Part shown: in pieces, positions 48,165 through 57,353 of the stretch | Position numbering within the stretch: the first letter of the stretch is position 1 | Layout of the letters: each line of letters opens with the position of its first letter | Assembly (NCBI GenBank): GCA_035645145.1 | Contig: DASQNC010000025.1 | Span: forward strand, 186,001-250,000 | Source: Azospirillaceae bacterium | GTDB taxonomy: Bacteria > Pseudomonadota > Alphaproteobacteria > Azospirillales > Azospirillaceae | Direction of reading: 5' to 3' | Length of the DNA stretch: 64,000 nucleotides | Position numbers and translations under genes: made by a program | Notes under the pieces: model-generated | Told to the model about the DNA's origin: nothing | Databases searched by the model: none | What the model saw: only the letters and a program-made list of their open reading frames with translations

Positions 48165-49181
48165 TCAGGCCGCCAGTTCGCGGGCCGGCGGCGCGTCCGC
48201 CGCGGCATCGAAGAAGTCGCGGATCCGCGCCGACACCTGGGCCGGATCGTCCAGCCGGTTCACCTCGCGCCGGAATGCGTCCGCCTGTGGCCGGTCCTGG
48301 ACGTACCAGCCCAGATGCTTGCGGGCGATGCGCACGCCCATGTGCGTGCCGTAATGGGCGAGCATGTCCTCGTAGTGCCCCAGCACCATGTCCCGCACCC
48401 GCTCGGGCGAAGGGTCCGCGGGAACGGGCGCGCCTTTGAGCGCGGCCGCCACCTGCGCCGGGAACCACGGCCGCCCATAGGCGCCGCGGCCGATCATCAC
48501 GCCGTCGGCACCGGACTGGGCCAGCGCCTCGCGCGCGGCGGCGATGCTCACGATGTCGCCGTTGACGATGACCGGCAGGCGGACCGCCTCCTTCACGTGG
48601 CGCACATAGGCCCAGTCGGCCGTGCCCTCGTAGAACTGGCAGCGGGTGCGGCCGTGCACGGTCAGCATCCGGATGCCCGCGGCCTCGGCGATGCGGGCGA
48701 TGGTGGCGCAGTTCCGGTTGGCGTCGTCCCAGCCGAGCCGCATCTTCAACGTGACCGGGATCGACACCGCCTTGACGACGGCCTCCAGGATTCGGCCGGC
48801 CAAGGCCTCGTCGCGCATCAGGGCGGATCCGGCCTGCCCGCTCACCACCTTTTTCACGGGGCAGCCGAAGTTGATGTCGATCAGGGCGGCGCCGCGGTCC
48901 TCGTTCAGGCGTGCGGCCTCCGCCATGACCTCGGGCTCGAAGCCGGCAAGCTGGACCGACATCGGGAACTCCTCGGGCACCGTCTCCAGCATCTTCAGCG
49001 TCTGGCGGCTTTCCCGGACCAGTTCGCGGCTGGCGATCATCTCGGACACGACGAGCCCGGCCCCGTTCCGCTTGACGAGACGACGGAACGGGAGATCAGT
49101 GACGCCCGACATGGGCGCGAGGATGACCGGGTCGTCGATCCGAACCGGTCCGATTTGAATGCCCTCGACCTGAGTGCCCAT
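48165..49181 (-). CDS. dusB: tRNA-dihydrouridine synthase DusB (NifR3)
   Basis: 338 residues, an FMN TIM-barrel enzyme that reduces uridine in t[17 protein letters not shown] holds the catalytic cysteine's neighbourhood, [15 protein letters not shown] the second conserved block, and [19 protein letters not shown] the FMN phosphate site. The N-terminus [19 protein letters not shown] is diagnostic of the Dus family. It is the first gene of the dusB-ntrBC-ntrYX operon, once named nifR3, and is divergent from ispDF with a 102-bp intergenic region, which should hold both promoters. Confidence 0.95.
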   Translation of the reverse strand: MGTQVEGIQIGPVRIDDPVILAPMSGVTDLPFRRLVKRNGAGLVVSEMIASRELVRESRQTLKMLETVPEEFPMSVQLAGFEPEVMAEAARLNEDRGAALIDINFGCPVKKVVSGQAGSALMRDEALAGRILEAVVKAVSIPVTLKMRLGWDDANRNCATIARIAEAAGIRMLTVHGRTRCQFYEGTADWAYVRHVKEAVRLPVIVNGDIVSIAAAREALAQSGADGVMIGRGAYGRPWFPAQVAAALKGAPVPADPSPERVRDMVLGHYEDMLAHYGTHMGVRIARKHLGWYVQDRPQADAFRREVNRLDDPAQVSARIRDFFDAAADAPPARELAA

Positions 49182-49283
49182 GACTTAGGCAGAACCCTGA
49201 AGTGCTTCCGAAATGTGCAATCTAACCGAACCGCCACGTTACGCAACGGCACAGGCCTCCGGATGGCCCCCCGGGAGGGCATT

Positions 49284-50450
49284 GTGACGCGCCCCGGCAC
49301 CGTCCGCACCACGGCCCTGGTGGTCGCCGCGGGCACGGGCCAGCGCTTCGGGGGGGATGTGCCGAAGCAGTACATGCGCCTGGGCGGACGCCCGATCCTC
49401 CGGCGGACGGTGGAGGCGCTGGCCGCCTGCCCGGACGTTTCGGACATCCTGGTGGTGGTGCACCCGGATCACGGCGACCTCTACGCCACGGCCGTCGACG
49501 GCCTGGACCTGCCGCCCCCGGTTTCGGGCGGCGACACACGGCAGATCTCGGTCCGCAACGGGCTGGAGCGGCTGGCGGCCGAGGCCGCCCCGCCGGACCG
49601 CGTCCTCATCCACGACGCGGCGCGCCCCCTGATTGATCCGGGCACCGTTGCGCGTGTGGTGGCGGCGCTGGACGAGGGCCCGGCCGCTCTCGCCGCGGCG
49701 CCGGTCGTGGACACGCTGAAGCGCGGGCGGGACGGGATGGTCGCGGGCACGGTTGATCGTGCCGGCCTTTGGCAGGCGCAGACGCCGCAGGGCTTCCACC
49801 TGGACGCGATCCTGGACGCGCACCGCCGGTTTCCCGATCTGGGGGCGACCGACGATGCGGCGCTGGCGGAAGCCGCGGGGCTGCCCGTCCGCCTGGTGCC
49901 CGGCACCCCCGACAATTTCAAGGTGACGACGATGGCGGATCTGGCGCGGGCGGAACGGTTGCTGGGCGGCGGCGAGTACCGGACCGGCCTCGGCTACGAC
50001 GTCCACCGTTTCGGCCCCGGCGACCATGTGGTGCTGTGCGGGGTGCGGGTTCCCCACGACCGCGGCGTGGTCGCCCATTCCGATGGCGACGTCGCCTTCC
50101 ACGCCATCACCGACGCGCTTTTGGGCACCATCGGGGCCGGGGACATCGGGACCCATTTCCCCCCCAGCGACGAGCGTTGGCGGGGGGCCGACAGCGGGCA
50201 GTTCGTCCGGCACGCGGCGGCGTTGGTGGCTGCGGCGGGCGGCACCCTCGTCCATGTGGACGTCTCCATCGTTTGCGAGCGCCCGAAGATCGGCCCGCAC
50301 CGCGCGGCCATGCTGGCCTGGCTGGGTGAGCTGCTGGGCCTGCCCGCCGACCGCATCGGGCTGAAGGCGACGACATCCGAAGGCCTGGGCTTCACCGGCC
50401 GCCGCGAAGGCTTGGCCGCCCAGGCCATCGTCACCGTCCGTTTCAACTGA
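49284..50450 (+). CDS. ispDF: Bifunctional MEP-pathway enzyme IspDF
   Basis: 388 residues, IspD fused to IspF as in many alphaproteobacteria. IspD (about 1-225): ALVVAAGTGQRFGGDVPKQY, ISVRNGLERL and VLIHDAARPLIDP; it makes CDP-methylerythritol. IspF (about 230-388): GYDVHRFGPGDHVVLCGV with metal-binding D-x-H, AHSDGDVAFHAITDALLG and KATTSEGLGFTGRREG; it cyclises to MEcPP with loss of CMP. The GTG at 49284 has GGGAGG seven bases upstream and is preferred; an in-frame ATG at 49263 is an alternative. The middle step (IspE) must be encoded elsewhere. It is followed after 10 bp by pncC. Confidence 0.95.
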   Translation: MTRPGTVRTTALVVAAGTGQRFGGDVPKQYMRLGGRPILRRTVEALAACPDVSDILVVVHPDHGDLYATAVDGLDLPPPVSGGDTRQISVRNGLERLAAEAAPPDRVLIHDAARPLIDPGTVARVVAALDEGPAALAAAPVVDTLKRGRDGMVAGTVDRAGLWQAQTPQGFHLDAILDAHRRFPDLGATDDAALAEAAGLPVRLVPGTPDNFKVTTMADLARAERLLGGGEYRTGLGYDVHRFGPGDHVVLCGVRVPHDRGVVAHSDGDVAFHAITDALLGTIGAGDIGTHFPPSDERWRGADSGQFVRHAAALVAAAGGTLVHVDVSIVCERPKIGPHRAAMLAWLGELLGLPADRIGLKATTSEGLGFTGRREGLAAQAIVTVRFN

Positions 50451-50460
50451 GGGGGAACCG

Positions 50461-50949
50461 ATGCTGCCCGACGACATCACCGACCTCGCCGCCCACGTCC
50501 TCGACCTGTTCAAGGCCGAGGGCGCCAGGATCGCCACGGCCGAGTCCTGCACCGGCGGCCTGATCGCCGGCGCCTTGACCGAGGTGGCCGGCTCCTCCGC
50601 CGTCGTGGACCGCGGTTTCGTCACCTACTCCAACGAAGCCAAGAACGAGTTGCTGGGCGTACCGGTGGCCCTGATCGCCCAGCACGGGGCCGTGAGCCAG
50701 CAAGTCGCGCAGGCGATGGCCGAAGGGGCGCTGGCCCGGTCGCAGGCGACGGTGGCGGTTGCCGTGACCGGCATCGCCGGCCCGACGGGCGGGTCGCCGG
50801 CCAAACCGGTGGGTTTGGTCTACTTTGCCGTGGCGAAGCGGGATGCGGCCACGGTGGTGGAACGCCACGTGTTCCCCGGTGACCGCAGTCTGGTTCGCGC
50901 GGCAACGGTGCGAAAGGCATTGGATCTGCTGGCAGGTGCGGCGCCTTGA
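50461..50949 (+). CDS. pncC: Nicotinamide-nucleotide amidase (CinA C-terminal domain)
   Basis: 162 residues, the stand-alone CinA C-terminal domain. ATAESCTGGLIAGALTEV carries the catalytic serine region, with GFVTYSNEAKNELLGV, GAVSQQVAQAMAEGAL and VTGIAGPTGGSPAKPVG. It hydrolyses NMN to NaMN and ammonia for NAD salvage; a cytosolic enzyme. It is coupled to ispDF (10 bp). In related genomes the next gene is ratA; here a mosaic RTX gene and about 410 bp of other DNA intervene. Confidence 0.92.
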   Translation: MLPDDITDLAAHVLDLFKAEGARIATAESCTGGLIAGALTEVAGSSAVVDRGFVTYSNEAKNELLGVPVALIAQHGAVSQQVAQAMAEGALARSQATVAVAVTGIAGPTGGSPAKPVGLVYFAVAKRDAATVVERHVFPGDRSLVRAATVRKALDLLAGAAP

Positions 50950-51360
50950 GCCCGTGAGCGGAGCTGCCCTGGAGGATGGCTGGGCGGACGGATCTGAACG
51001 AACCCCATCCGGATTTTCATCGCTCCTCCGCATATGAGCGGTCGGCTGACTGCCAACGGCCAACCAACGTCGTCCTGGAACACCGCTTTCAAGGGTCGGG
51101 ACGCGCGTACAAGCAGGCTCACCGGTTAGGATGCTGCGTCGAGTAAACGGGAGTCCCGGTATCCGGAAACCACCCCTGTCAAGAAGTCGTGCCACATATA
51201 CCGCAACCGTGACGGTACAATGTGCGGCAATTGACAAATATGATCATATAGGCAAGTAGTATGATGCACGTTTAAATTGCGCCATGGTCTCGTTGCCTGC
51301 CCAGGGCGATGCTTGAGTGCGGATTGACGCTGCCAGGTTTTTTCGAAAGGAAATATTGCC
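50950..51360. other. Leader region of the second RTX gene
   Basis: 410 bp without a supported gene. GC falls sharply after about 51180, ending in runs such as ATATGATCATATAGGCAAG. A TTGACA lies at 51231, but no well-spaced -10 was found. The final 30 bp hold TTTTTTCGAAAGGAAAT, with the ribosome site for the RTX gene. Open frames on the minus strand look like chance. Confidence 0.5.
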
Positions 51361-52536
51361 GTGCCGCGTAATCCCAATTGGACAGATGCAAACGCTGCCC
51401 TGCAGAGATCGCTGCCTGCGTGGCAGCTTCCTGAAGCTCACATCTGGACTTCCCCGGACCGTTCCGCCACCACATTTGAAAATGTGGGATCTGTCATCGG
51501 CCAATTCAGTAACAACAAGCTTGAATATGTTACAATTAATCTACGCTCAGACTCTGAATATACATTTTTTGGCGCAGGCGGCAACTCCTATGTTGATATC
51601 GAAATATTCGACAGCCAGGGATACCTTTTGCTTTCCACCGATGTTGATGTGTCGCAATTTGACGATGCAATCTTCCGATTCAGACCGGAAGTGAACGGTA
51701 AATATTACATTTCGGTATTTCACCAAGGAATTGGCAACTCCTCAGGAGTGTATACCATTGTTGCTGCTGAAGATATCGGTGCTGATGGGAAGAACTCCCA
51801 GACTTTACCACCACCTCCCCCACCTGGTGGTGGAACAAGCGCCGATGACGTTATCAATGGGGATGCGGGGAATAACATCCTGAGGGGCTATGGTGGGAAC
51901 GATGTTATTTATGGACATGATGGAAACGATGCGCTCCACGGTGGGGACGGAAATGACATCCTGGATGGTGGGGTTGGCATTGATGGACTTTACGGCGGTG
52001 CCGGAACGGATACGGTTATAATCGCCGGGCCGCGGGACAACTACACCGTCCGTCGCAGCCTAACCACAGTTACCCAGGTCAATAATAAGGCCTCGCCGTC
52101 ATATTGGTATGACGACCTGTACGATGTTGAACGGGTGAGGTTCACCGACGGCACGCTCGCACTCGACGTGACGGGCGCCGCGGGGCAGGCGCTGCGAGTC
52201 TACAAGGCGGCCTTGGGCCGCGATCCCGACACGGCAGGTCTTTCCTACCATGTGAAGAACATGGACGGCGGACTCTCCCTTGCCAACATCGCTTCGCAGT
52301 TCATGGCCTCGCGGGAGTTTCACGCGAAGTACGGCGCCCTGACCGACGAGGCGTTCGTCACCCAGCTCTACCGGAATGTGCTGAACCGGGAGCCGGACGC
52401 CGCCGGCCTGGACTTCTACACGGACAAGCTGGTGGCCGGAGTCAGCCGCGAGGTCGTGCTGGTGGGCTTCTCGGAAAGCCCCGAGAACATGGCCAACACC
52501 GCCCACCTCACCAAGGACGGCATCTGGCTGGGTTGA
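51361..52536 (+). CDS. RTX repeat protein with C-terminal DUF4214 domain
   Basis: 391 residues from GTG at 51361 (AAAGGAAAT upstream). Residues about 15-145 resemble a small beta-sandwich of the pre-peptidase type ([34 protein letters not shown]). A proline run (PPPPPPGGG) precedes five RTX nonapeptides ([13 protein letters not shown] and neighbours, about 165-220), which bind calcium. After a linker ([14 protein letters not shown]) comes a DUF4214 domain (about 270-375: [18 protein letters not shown] and [18 protein letters not shown]), found in secreted and surface proteins. The 5' two-thirds is AT-rich, the DUF4214 part GC-rich like the chromosome. Type I export is likely; function unknown. 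Confidence 0.88.
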   Translation: MPRNPNWTDANAALQRSLPAWQLPEAHIWTSPDRSATTFENVGSVIGQFSNNKLEYVTINLRSDSEYTFFGAGGNSYVDIEIFDSQGYLLLSTDVDVSQFDDAIFRFRPEVNGKYYISVFHQGIGNSSGVYTIVAAEDIGADGKNSQTLPPPPPPGGGTSADDVINGDAGNNILRGYGGNDVIYGHDGNDALHGGDGNDILDGGVGIDGLYGGAGTDTVIIAGPRDNYTVRRSLTTVTQVNNKASPSYWYDDLYDVERVRFTDGTLALDVTGAAGQALRVYKAALGRDPDTAGLSYHVKNMDGGLSLANIASQFMASREFHAKYGALTDEAFVTQLYRNVLNREPDAAGLDFYTDKLVAGVSREVVLVGFSESPENMANTAHLTKDGIWLG

Positions 52537-52547
52537 TGTCGGGCGCC

Positions 52548-52574
52548 CCGCTCCCGTGCCGAACACGGGAGTGG
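52548..52574. terminator. Hairpin between the RTX/DUF4214 gene and ratA
   Basis: CCGCTCCCGTG (52548-52558) pairs with CACGGGAGTGG (52564-52574) with one G-T pair and a 5-nt loop, 12 bp after the RTX stop and 27 bp from the convergent ratA stop. Confidence 0.65.
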
Positions 52575-52600
52575 GGGAATTGGTGTCCGTACCCGGCGGC

Positions 52601-53065
52601 CTACACCGGCCGGGGGTGGGCGGCTGTGCCGTCGGGTGCGCCGTAGAGCTTGCGGGCGCGGGTCTCGAAGGCGGTGACCATGCGGCGGACGGCCTCGGTG
52701 AAGACCGCGCCGATGATCGCCTGAAGCACGCGGGACCGGAACTCGAAGTCCACGAAGAAGTCCACCTCGCACCCGTCCTCGGTCGGGATGAACACCCAGT
52801 GGTTCTTCAGATAATGGAACGGTCCCTCGGCGTACTCGACGTCGATGCGGCCCGGCGGGCTGAGCATCACCTTCGAGGTGAAGCGCTCCCGCACCATCTT
52901 GAAGCCGATCACCAGGTCGGCATAGACGGTGTCGCCTTCGCGCCGACGGATCCGCGCGCCCACACACCAGGGCAGGAACTCGGGATACCGCTCGATGTCC
53001 GCCACCAGGGCGAACATCTGATCGACCCTGTAGGGCAGGCGGCGCCGTTCCGCGTGCCGAGGCAT
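52601..53065 (-). CDS. RatA/COQ10-like START-domain protein
   Basis: 154 residues with the polyketide-cyclase/START fold of RatA and Coq10: YRVDQMFALVADIERYPEFLPWC near the N-terminus and VDFFVDFEFRSRVLQAIIGAVF near the end. Alphaproteobacterial members next to lipA are usually viewed as ubiquinone-binding chaperones, whereas the E. coli relative was named RatA toxin; the first role is more likely here. The ATG at 53065 lies 5 bp after the lipA stop, so it is the last gene of the lpd-lipA-ratA stretch. The C-terminal 15 residues are proline/alanine-rich. Confidence 0.88.
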   Translation of the reverse strand: MPRHAERRRLPYRVDQMFALVADIERYPEFLPWCVGARIRRREGDTVYADLVIGFKMVRERFTSKVMLSPPGRIDVEYAEGPFHYLKNHWVFIPTEDGCEVDFFVDFEFRSRVLQAIIGAVFTEAVRRMVTAFETRARKLYGAPDGTAAHPRPV

Positions 53066-53070
53066 CCGCC

Positions 53071-54039
53071 CTACTCCGCCGCTTTGGATGCGGCCAGCTT
53101 GGCCTCGCGGGCCGCCCGGAGCTTGCGGAAATCCTCGCCCGCATGGTGGGACGAGCGGGTCAGGGGCGAGCTGGACATCATCAGGAAGCCCTTGCCGCGC
53201 CCAAGACGGGCATAGCCCTGGAACTCGTCCGGAGTCACGAACCGATCCACCGGCGCGTGCTTGCGGGTCGGCTGCAGGTACTGACCGATGGTCATGAAGT
53301 CGACGTCGGCCGCACGGAGGTCGTCCATCACCTGCCCCACCTCTGCCGCCGTCTCGCCCAGGCCGACCATGATGCCGGACTTGGTGAAGATCGACGGATC
53401 GAGTTCCTTCACCCGCGCCAACAGGTGCAGCGAGGTGAAGTAGCGGGCGCCCGGCCGGATCGACGGATAAAGCCGCGGCACGGTCTCCAGATTGTGGTTG
53501 AACACGTCGGGCCGGGCCTCGACGACCACCTCGATCGCCCCGTCCTTGCGCATGAAGTCGGGGGTGAGGATCTCGATCGTGGTCTGGGGTGCCGCAGCCC
53601 GGATCGCCCGGATGGTGCGGGCGAAATGCTCCGCCCCGCCGTCGTCCAGGTCGTCGCGGTCGACCGACGTGATGACGACGTGCTCCAGGCCCAGCTTGCC
53701 GACCGCCTCGGCCACGTTGTCCGGCTCGTGCGGGTCGAGCTTGTCCGGCCGGCCGGTGGCGACGTTGCAGAAGGCGCAGGCGCGGGTGCAGACCGCGCCC
53801 AGGATCATGAAGGTGGCGTGCTTCTTCTGCCAGCACTCCCCGATGTTCGGGCAGGCGGCCTCCTCGCACACCGTGTTGAGCTTCAGCCCCCGCATCAGCG
53901 CCTTGGTTTCGGCGTACTGGGGCGAGTTCGGCGCCTTGACGCGGATCCAGTCCGGCTTGCGCTGGATCGGATTGTCCGGCCGATGGGCCTTTTCGGGATG
54001 ACGCAGCTTGGCGGTCTGCGTCTCGGGCGCGTCGGTCAT
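53071..54039 (-). CDS. lipA: Lipoyl synthase LipA
   Basis: 322 residues, a radical SAM enzyme inserting two sulfurs into octanoyl chains. The auxiliary cluster cysteines are in [13 protein letters not shown], and the radical-SAM C-x3-C-x2-C is [10 protein letters not shown]. The serine ligand to the auxiliary cluster lies in the C-terminal [12 protein letters not shown]. The ATG at 54039 gives the usual N-terminus (an earlier in-frame start exists at 54099). Being next to lpd and the PDH genes, it supplies lipoate for the two lipoyl domains encoded in this operon region. Confidence 0.96.
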   Translation of the reverse strand: MTDAPETQTAKLRHPEKAHRPDNPIQRKPDWIRVKAPNSPQYAETKALMRGLKLNTVCEEAACPNIGECWQKKHATFMILGAVCTRACAFCNVATGRPDKLDPHEPDNVAEAVGKLGLEHVVITSVDRDDLDDGGAEHFARTIRAIRAAAPQTTIEILTPDFMRKDGAIEVVVEARPDVFNHNLETVPRLYPSIRPGARYFTSLHLLARVKELDPSIFTKSGIMVGLGETAAEVGQVMDDLRAADVDFMTIGQYLQPTRKHAPVDRFVTPDEFQGYARLGRGKGFLMMSSSPLTRSSHHAGEDFRKLRAAREAKLAASKAAE

Positions 54040-54101
54040 GGCCGCACAATGCTCCTCAAGGGCTGGACAAGACTTGGACCCAGGCTCCCGGCGCGTCAAG
54101 C

Positions 54102-54130
54102 GCGGGGGGCTGCGGTATCCGCACCCCCGC
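54102..54130 (-). terminator. Hairpin between lpd and lipA
   Basis: GCGGGGG and CCCCCGC (54102-54108 and 54124-54130) plus TGCGG/CCGCA inside, with a 2-nt bulge and TAT loop, form a strong stem 22 bp after the lpd stop. It may end the pdh-lpd transcript or attenuate read-through into lipA-ratA. Confidence 0.55.
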
Positions 54131-54151
54131 CATGCGCAAGGTCAGTAAAGG

Positions 54152-55555
54152 TCAGTAGTGGATGGCGCGTCCGTACGCGTCGAGCACGCTCTCGTGCATC
54201 ATTTCCGACAAGGTCGGGTGCGGGAAGACGGTGTGCATGATCTCGGCCTCGGTGAGTTCCGCGGTCTTGGCGATCACGTAGCCCTGGATCATTTCCGTCA
54301 CCTCGGCCCCGATCATGTGGGCGCCGAGCAGTTCGCCGGTCTCCGCGTCGAACACGGTCTTGACCATGCCCTCGGGCTCGCCCAGCGCGATGGCCTTGCC
54401 GTTGCCGATGAACGGGAAGCGGCCGACGCGGACCTTGTAGCCCGCCGCCTTGGCCTTCGACTCCGACAGCCCGACCGAGGCCACCTGCGGATAGCAGTAG
54501 GTGCAGCCCGGGATGTTGCGGACGTCCAGCGGGTGGACGCCGTCCACACCGGCGATCTTCTCCACGCACAGCACGCCCTCGTGGCTGGCCTTGTGCGCGA
54601 GCCAGGGCGGACCGACCACATCGCCGATGGCGTAGAAGCCCGGCTCGTCGGTGCGCAGGTACTCGTCGACCTGGATATGGTTCTTCTCGACCCGGATCCG
54701 GGTCTTCTCCAGACCGATGTTCTCGACATTGCCGACGATGCCGACGGCGAGGATCATCTTTTCCGCCGAGATGGTCTCGATCTTGCCGCCGACGTCCACC
54801 GTCACCGTGACGCCGCCGGCCCCCTTGTCCACCTTCTGGATCTTGGCGCCGGTGCGGATCTTCAGGCCCTGCTTCTCGAACTGCTTGCGGGCGAAGGCGC
54901 TGATTTCCTCATCCTCGGCGGGGAGGATGCGGTCCATCACCTCCAGCACCGTCACGTCCGCGCCCATATGCTTGTAGAAGCTGGCGAACTCGATGCCGAT
55001 GGCGCCCGATCCCACGACGACCAGGGATTTGGGCAGCGCGTCGGGGACCATCGCTTCCTTGTAGGTCCAGATGGTCTTCCCGTCCGGCTCGAGGCCCGGC
55101 AGGGTGCGGGCGCGAGAGCCGGTGGCGATGATGATGTGCTTGGCCTGCAACTCGCCGGCGGGCTTGCCGTCCTTGCCCGTCACATTGAGGCGGCCGGGTC
55201 CGGCGATGGTGGCGGTTCCGTCGATGACGGTCACCTTGTTCTTCTTCAGCAGGCCGGCGACGCCGCCGGACAGCTGCTTGGCGACCTTGCGCGACCGTTC
55301 GACCACCTTCTTCATGTCGAAGGAGATGTCCTTGGCGCTGAACCCGTAATGGCTCAGGTTCGCCAACGTGTGCGCCAGCTCGGACGACCGCAGCAGGGCC
55401 TTGGTCGGGATGCAGCCCCAGTTCAGGCAGATGCCGCCCAGGTGCTCACGCTCGACCACCGCCGCCTTCATGCCGAGCTGGGACGCGCGGATCGCCGCCA
55501 CGTAGCCACCCGGACCGCCACCGATCACGATCAAATCGAAGGTCTGTGCCGCCAC
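54152..55555 (-). CDS. lpd: Dihydrolipoyl dehydrogenase (E3)
   Basis: 467 residues from GTG at 55555, chosen for its AAGGAG site and immediate FAD motif LIVIGGGPGGYVAAIRAS. The redox disulfide is in GGICLNWGCIPTKALL (Cys43 and Cys48), the NAD motif in VVVGSGAIGIEFASFY, and the catalytic His-Glu pair in HPTLSEMMHESVLDAYG at the C-terminus. It reoxidises dihydrolipoyl groups of the PDH complex with NAD. It follows pdhC after a 321-bp gap, so it may have its own promoter as well as read-through. Confidence 0.96.
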   Translation of the reverse strand: MAAQTFDLIVIGGGPGGYVAAIRASQLGMKAAVVEREHLGGICLNWGCIPTKALLRSSELAHTLANLSHYGFSAKDISFDMKKVVERSRKVAKQLSGGVAGLLKKNKVTVIDGTATIAGPGRLNVTGKDGKPAGELQAKHIIIATGSRARTLPGLEPDGKTIWTYKEAMVPDALPKSLVVVGSGAIGIEFASFYKHMGADVTVLEVMDRILPAEDEEISAFARKQFEKQGLKIRTGAKIQKVDKGAGGVTVTVDVGGKIETISAEKMILAVGIVGNVENIGLEKTRIRVEKNHIQVDEYLRTDEPGFYAIGDVVGPPWLAHKASHEGVLCVEKIAGVDGVHPLDVRNIPGCTYCYPQVASVGLSESKAKAAGYKVRVGRFPFIGNGKAIALGEPEGMVKTVFDAETGELLGAHMIGAEVTEMIQGYVIAKTAELTEAEIMHTVFPHPTLSEMMHESVLDAYGRAIHY

Positions 55556-55876
55556 GGTCCATACTCCTTCAAAGCGTCCATTCGGCAATTTGGAAGACGG
55601 CCCGGTCTTCCGTCCGGACCGCCGGAGGTCCGGCTGTGCCGGTCCCGGTGGGAATTGAACGAGGTCACCCTACGCCGGCCTCGGGTGCCGGTCCGGCCCT
55701 TGCCGGCGTGATGGCCTCTACAGGGGGAAACCCGTACGGCAGAACCCGAGCAGCGCCGGAGGACCGTACCGCCCGAGCCCGTCGGGGTCGAAACGACTGC
55801 ATCACACGTTGGCAGCCGGCCGGGCCGCGCAATGCGCCGGATCGGCGCACACGCGGTTTCCCGGCCGGCAACCCAA
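55556..55876. other. Gap between pdhC and lpd
   Basis: No supported gene. A 7-bp dyad CCGGACC/GGTCCGG (55614-55633, 6-nt loop) and several further GC-rich short inverted segments occur. They may form a terminator for pdhABC, but none has a T-run. Open frames here show no coding signal. Confidence 0.4.
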
Positions 55877-57328
55877 TCACAGCAGCAGCGACATCGGATC
55901 TTCGATGATCTTCTTGAACGCCTGCAGGTACTCGGCGCCAACCGCACCGTCGACAGCCCGGTGGTCCACCGACAGCGTGCAGCTCATGACCGTGGCGACG
56001 GCCAGGGCACCGTTCTTCACCACGGGGCGCTGCTCGCTCATGCCGACGGCCAGGATGCAGGCCTGGGGCGGATTGATCACCGCCTCGAAGTGCTTGATGC
56101 CGAACATGCCCAGATTGGAGATGGAGAAGGTGCCGCCCTGGAACTCCTCGGGCTTCAGCTTGCCCTCGCGCGCCCGCGCGGCGAGGTCCTTCATCTCCGT
56201 GCTGATCTGGGCCAGCCCCTTGGTTTCCGCCGCCTTGATGATGGGCGTGATGAGACCGTTGGGCGTCGCCACCGCGACCGAGATGTCGGCCTGCTCGAAG
56301 TGCAGGATCGCGTCATCCGTCCAGGCGGTGTTCGCGGCCGGCACGCGCTTCAGGGCGACGGCGGCGGCCTTGATGACAAAGTCGTTCACCGAGAGCCTGT
56401 AGGCGCCCGGCCCGTCCTTGGGCGAGCGGCCGTTCAGCTCCTCCCGGACCTTCAGGAGCGCATCCACCTCGCAGTCGAGGGTGAGGTAGAAGTGCGGGAC
56501 GGTCTGCTTGGACTCGCCCAGACGCCGGGCGATGGTCTTGCGCATGGTGCTGTTGGGCACCGCGCGATAACGCATGCCCAGCTTGTCGGCCAGATCCTTC
56601 GCATCGATCCCGGCCGGCCGCGGGGCGGCAGGCGCCTGGGGGGCGCCGGGCTGCGGAGCCGCGGCGGCCTTCTGGGCAGCAGCCTGCGGCGCCGCCGGAC
56701 GCTGTCCGGTCTTGCCGGCGGCAATGGCCGCGTCCACGTCCGCCTTCACGATTCGGCCGTTCGGACCGGACCCGGACAGGGTGGCAAGGTCGATCCCGGC
56801 CTGGGCCGCGATACGGCGGGCGAGCGGGCTGGCGAACACCCGGCCGCCATCCTGGCTGACCTGACCGGCCGCGTGCCCGTTGCCTTGCGGTGCGGCGCCG
56901 AACGACGGACCGCTCGCGGGCCCATCCTTCGGAGCCACCGCCTTGTCGATGAAGGAGGGCTGGTTCTGCGCCAGCGGCGATTCGGCCGCGGACGAACCAT
57001 TGCCCCCGTTCGAAGGCGCCTGCGGCTTCGGTGCGGACGCCCCCGCACCGGACGCCCCGGCACCGGACAGGGCGGATGCGTCCTCGCCCTCTTCCAGCAG
57101 CAGGGCGATCGGCGTGTTCACGGCCACACCCTGGGTGCCGTCGGCCACCAGGATCTTGCCCAGCGTGCCCTCGTCGACGGCCTCCACTTCCATGGTGGCC
57201 TTGTCGGTCTCGATCTCGGCCAGCACATCGCCGGATTTGACCGTGTCGCCCTCGCGCTTGAGCCAGCGCGCGAGCGTACCCTCGGTCATGGTCGGCGACA
57301 GCGCCGGCATCAGAATTGGCGTCGGCAT
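55877..57328 (-). CDS. pdhC: Pyruvate dehydrogenase E2, dihydrolipoyl acetyltransferase
   Basis: 483 residues. One N-terminal lipoyl domain with the modified lysine in [14 protein letters not shown]; an Ala/Gly/Pro-rich linker (about 85-150); a peripheral-subunit-binding domain (VFASPLARRIAAQAGIDL); a second Ala/Pro linker; then the catalytic domain with KTIARRLGESKQTVPHFYL and active-site DHRAVDGAVGAEYL. It transfers acetyl from lipoyl to CoA and forms the complex core. Its ATG at 57328 lies 25 bp after the pdhB stop. Its lipoyl-domain DNA is nearly identical to that of pdhB. Confidence 0.96.
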   Translation of the reverse strand: MPTPILMPALSPTMTEGTLARWLKREGDTVKSGDVLAEIETDKATMEVEAVDEGTLGKILVADGTQGVAVNTPIALLLEEGEDASALSGAGASGAGASAPKPQAPSNGGNGSSAAESPLAQNQPSFIDKAVAPKDGPASGPSFGAAPQGNGHAAGQVSQDGGRVFASPLARRIAAQAGIDLATLSGSGPNGRIVKADVDAAIAAGKTGQRPAAPQAAAQKAAAAPQPGAPQAPAAPRPAGIDAKDLADKLGMRYRAVPNSTMRKTIARRLGESKQTVPHFYLTLDCEVDALLKVREELNGRSPKDGPGAYRLSVNDFVIKAAAVALKRVPAANTAWTDDAILHFEQADISVAVATPNGLITPIIKAAETKGLAQISTEMKDLAARAREGKLKPEEFQGGTFSISNLGMFGIKHFEAVINPPQACILAVGMSEQRPVVKNGALAVATVMSCTLSVDHRAVDGAVGAEYLQAFKKIIEDPMSLLL

Positions 57329-57353
57329 TTTCGTTTCCTCCCCGCCCCGCTTC

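Noticed and set aside
48160-48468. N-terminal extension of NtrB
   Set aside because: The open frame upstream of 48159 is low-complexity read-through of dusB DNA; the ATG at 48159 gives the normal PAS-domain start.
51231-51265. A sigma-70 promoter from TTGACA at 51231
   Set aside because: No TATAAT-like hexamer lies 16-18 bp downstream; the nearest TATGAT is 23 bp away, so it is mentioned only as a possibility.
55556-55876. Small gene between pdhC and lpd
   Set aside because: Open frames there are arginine/proline-rich with no ribosome site or motif.
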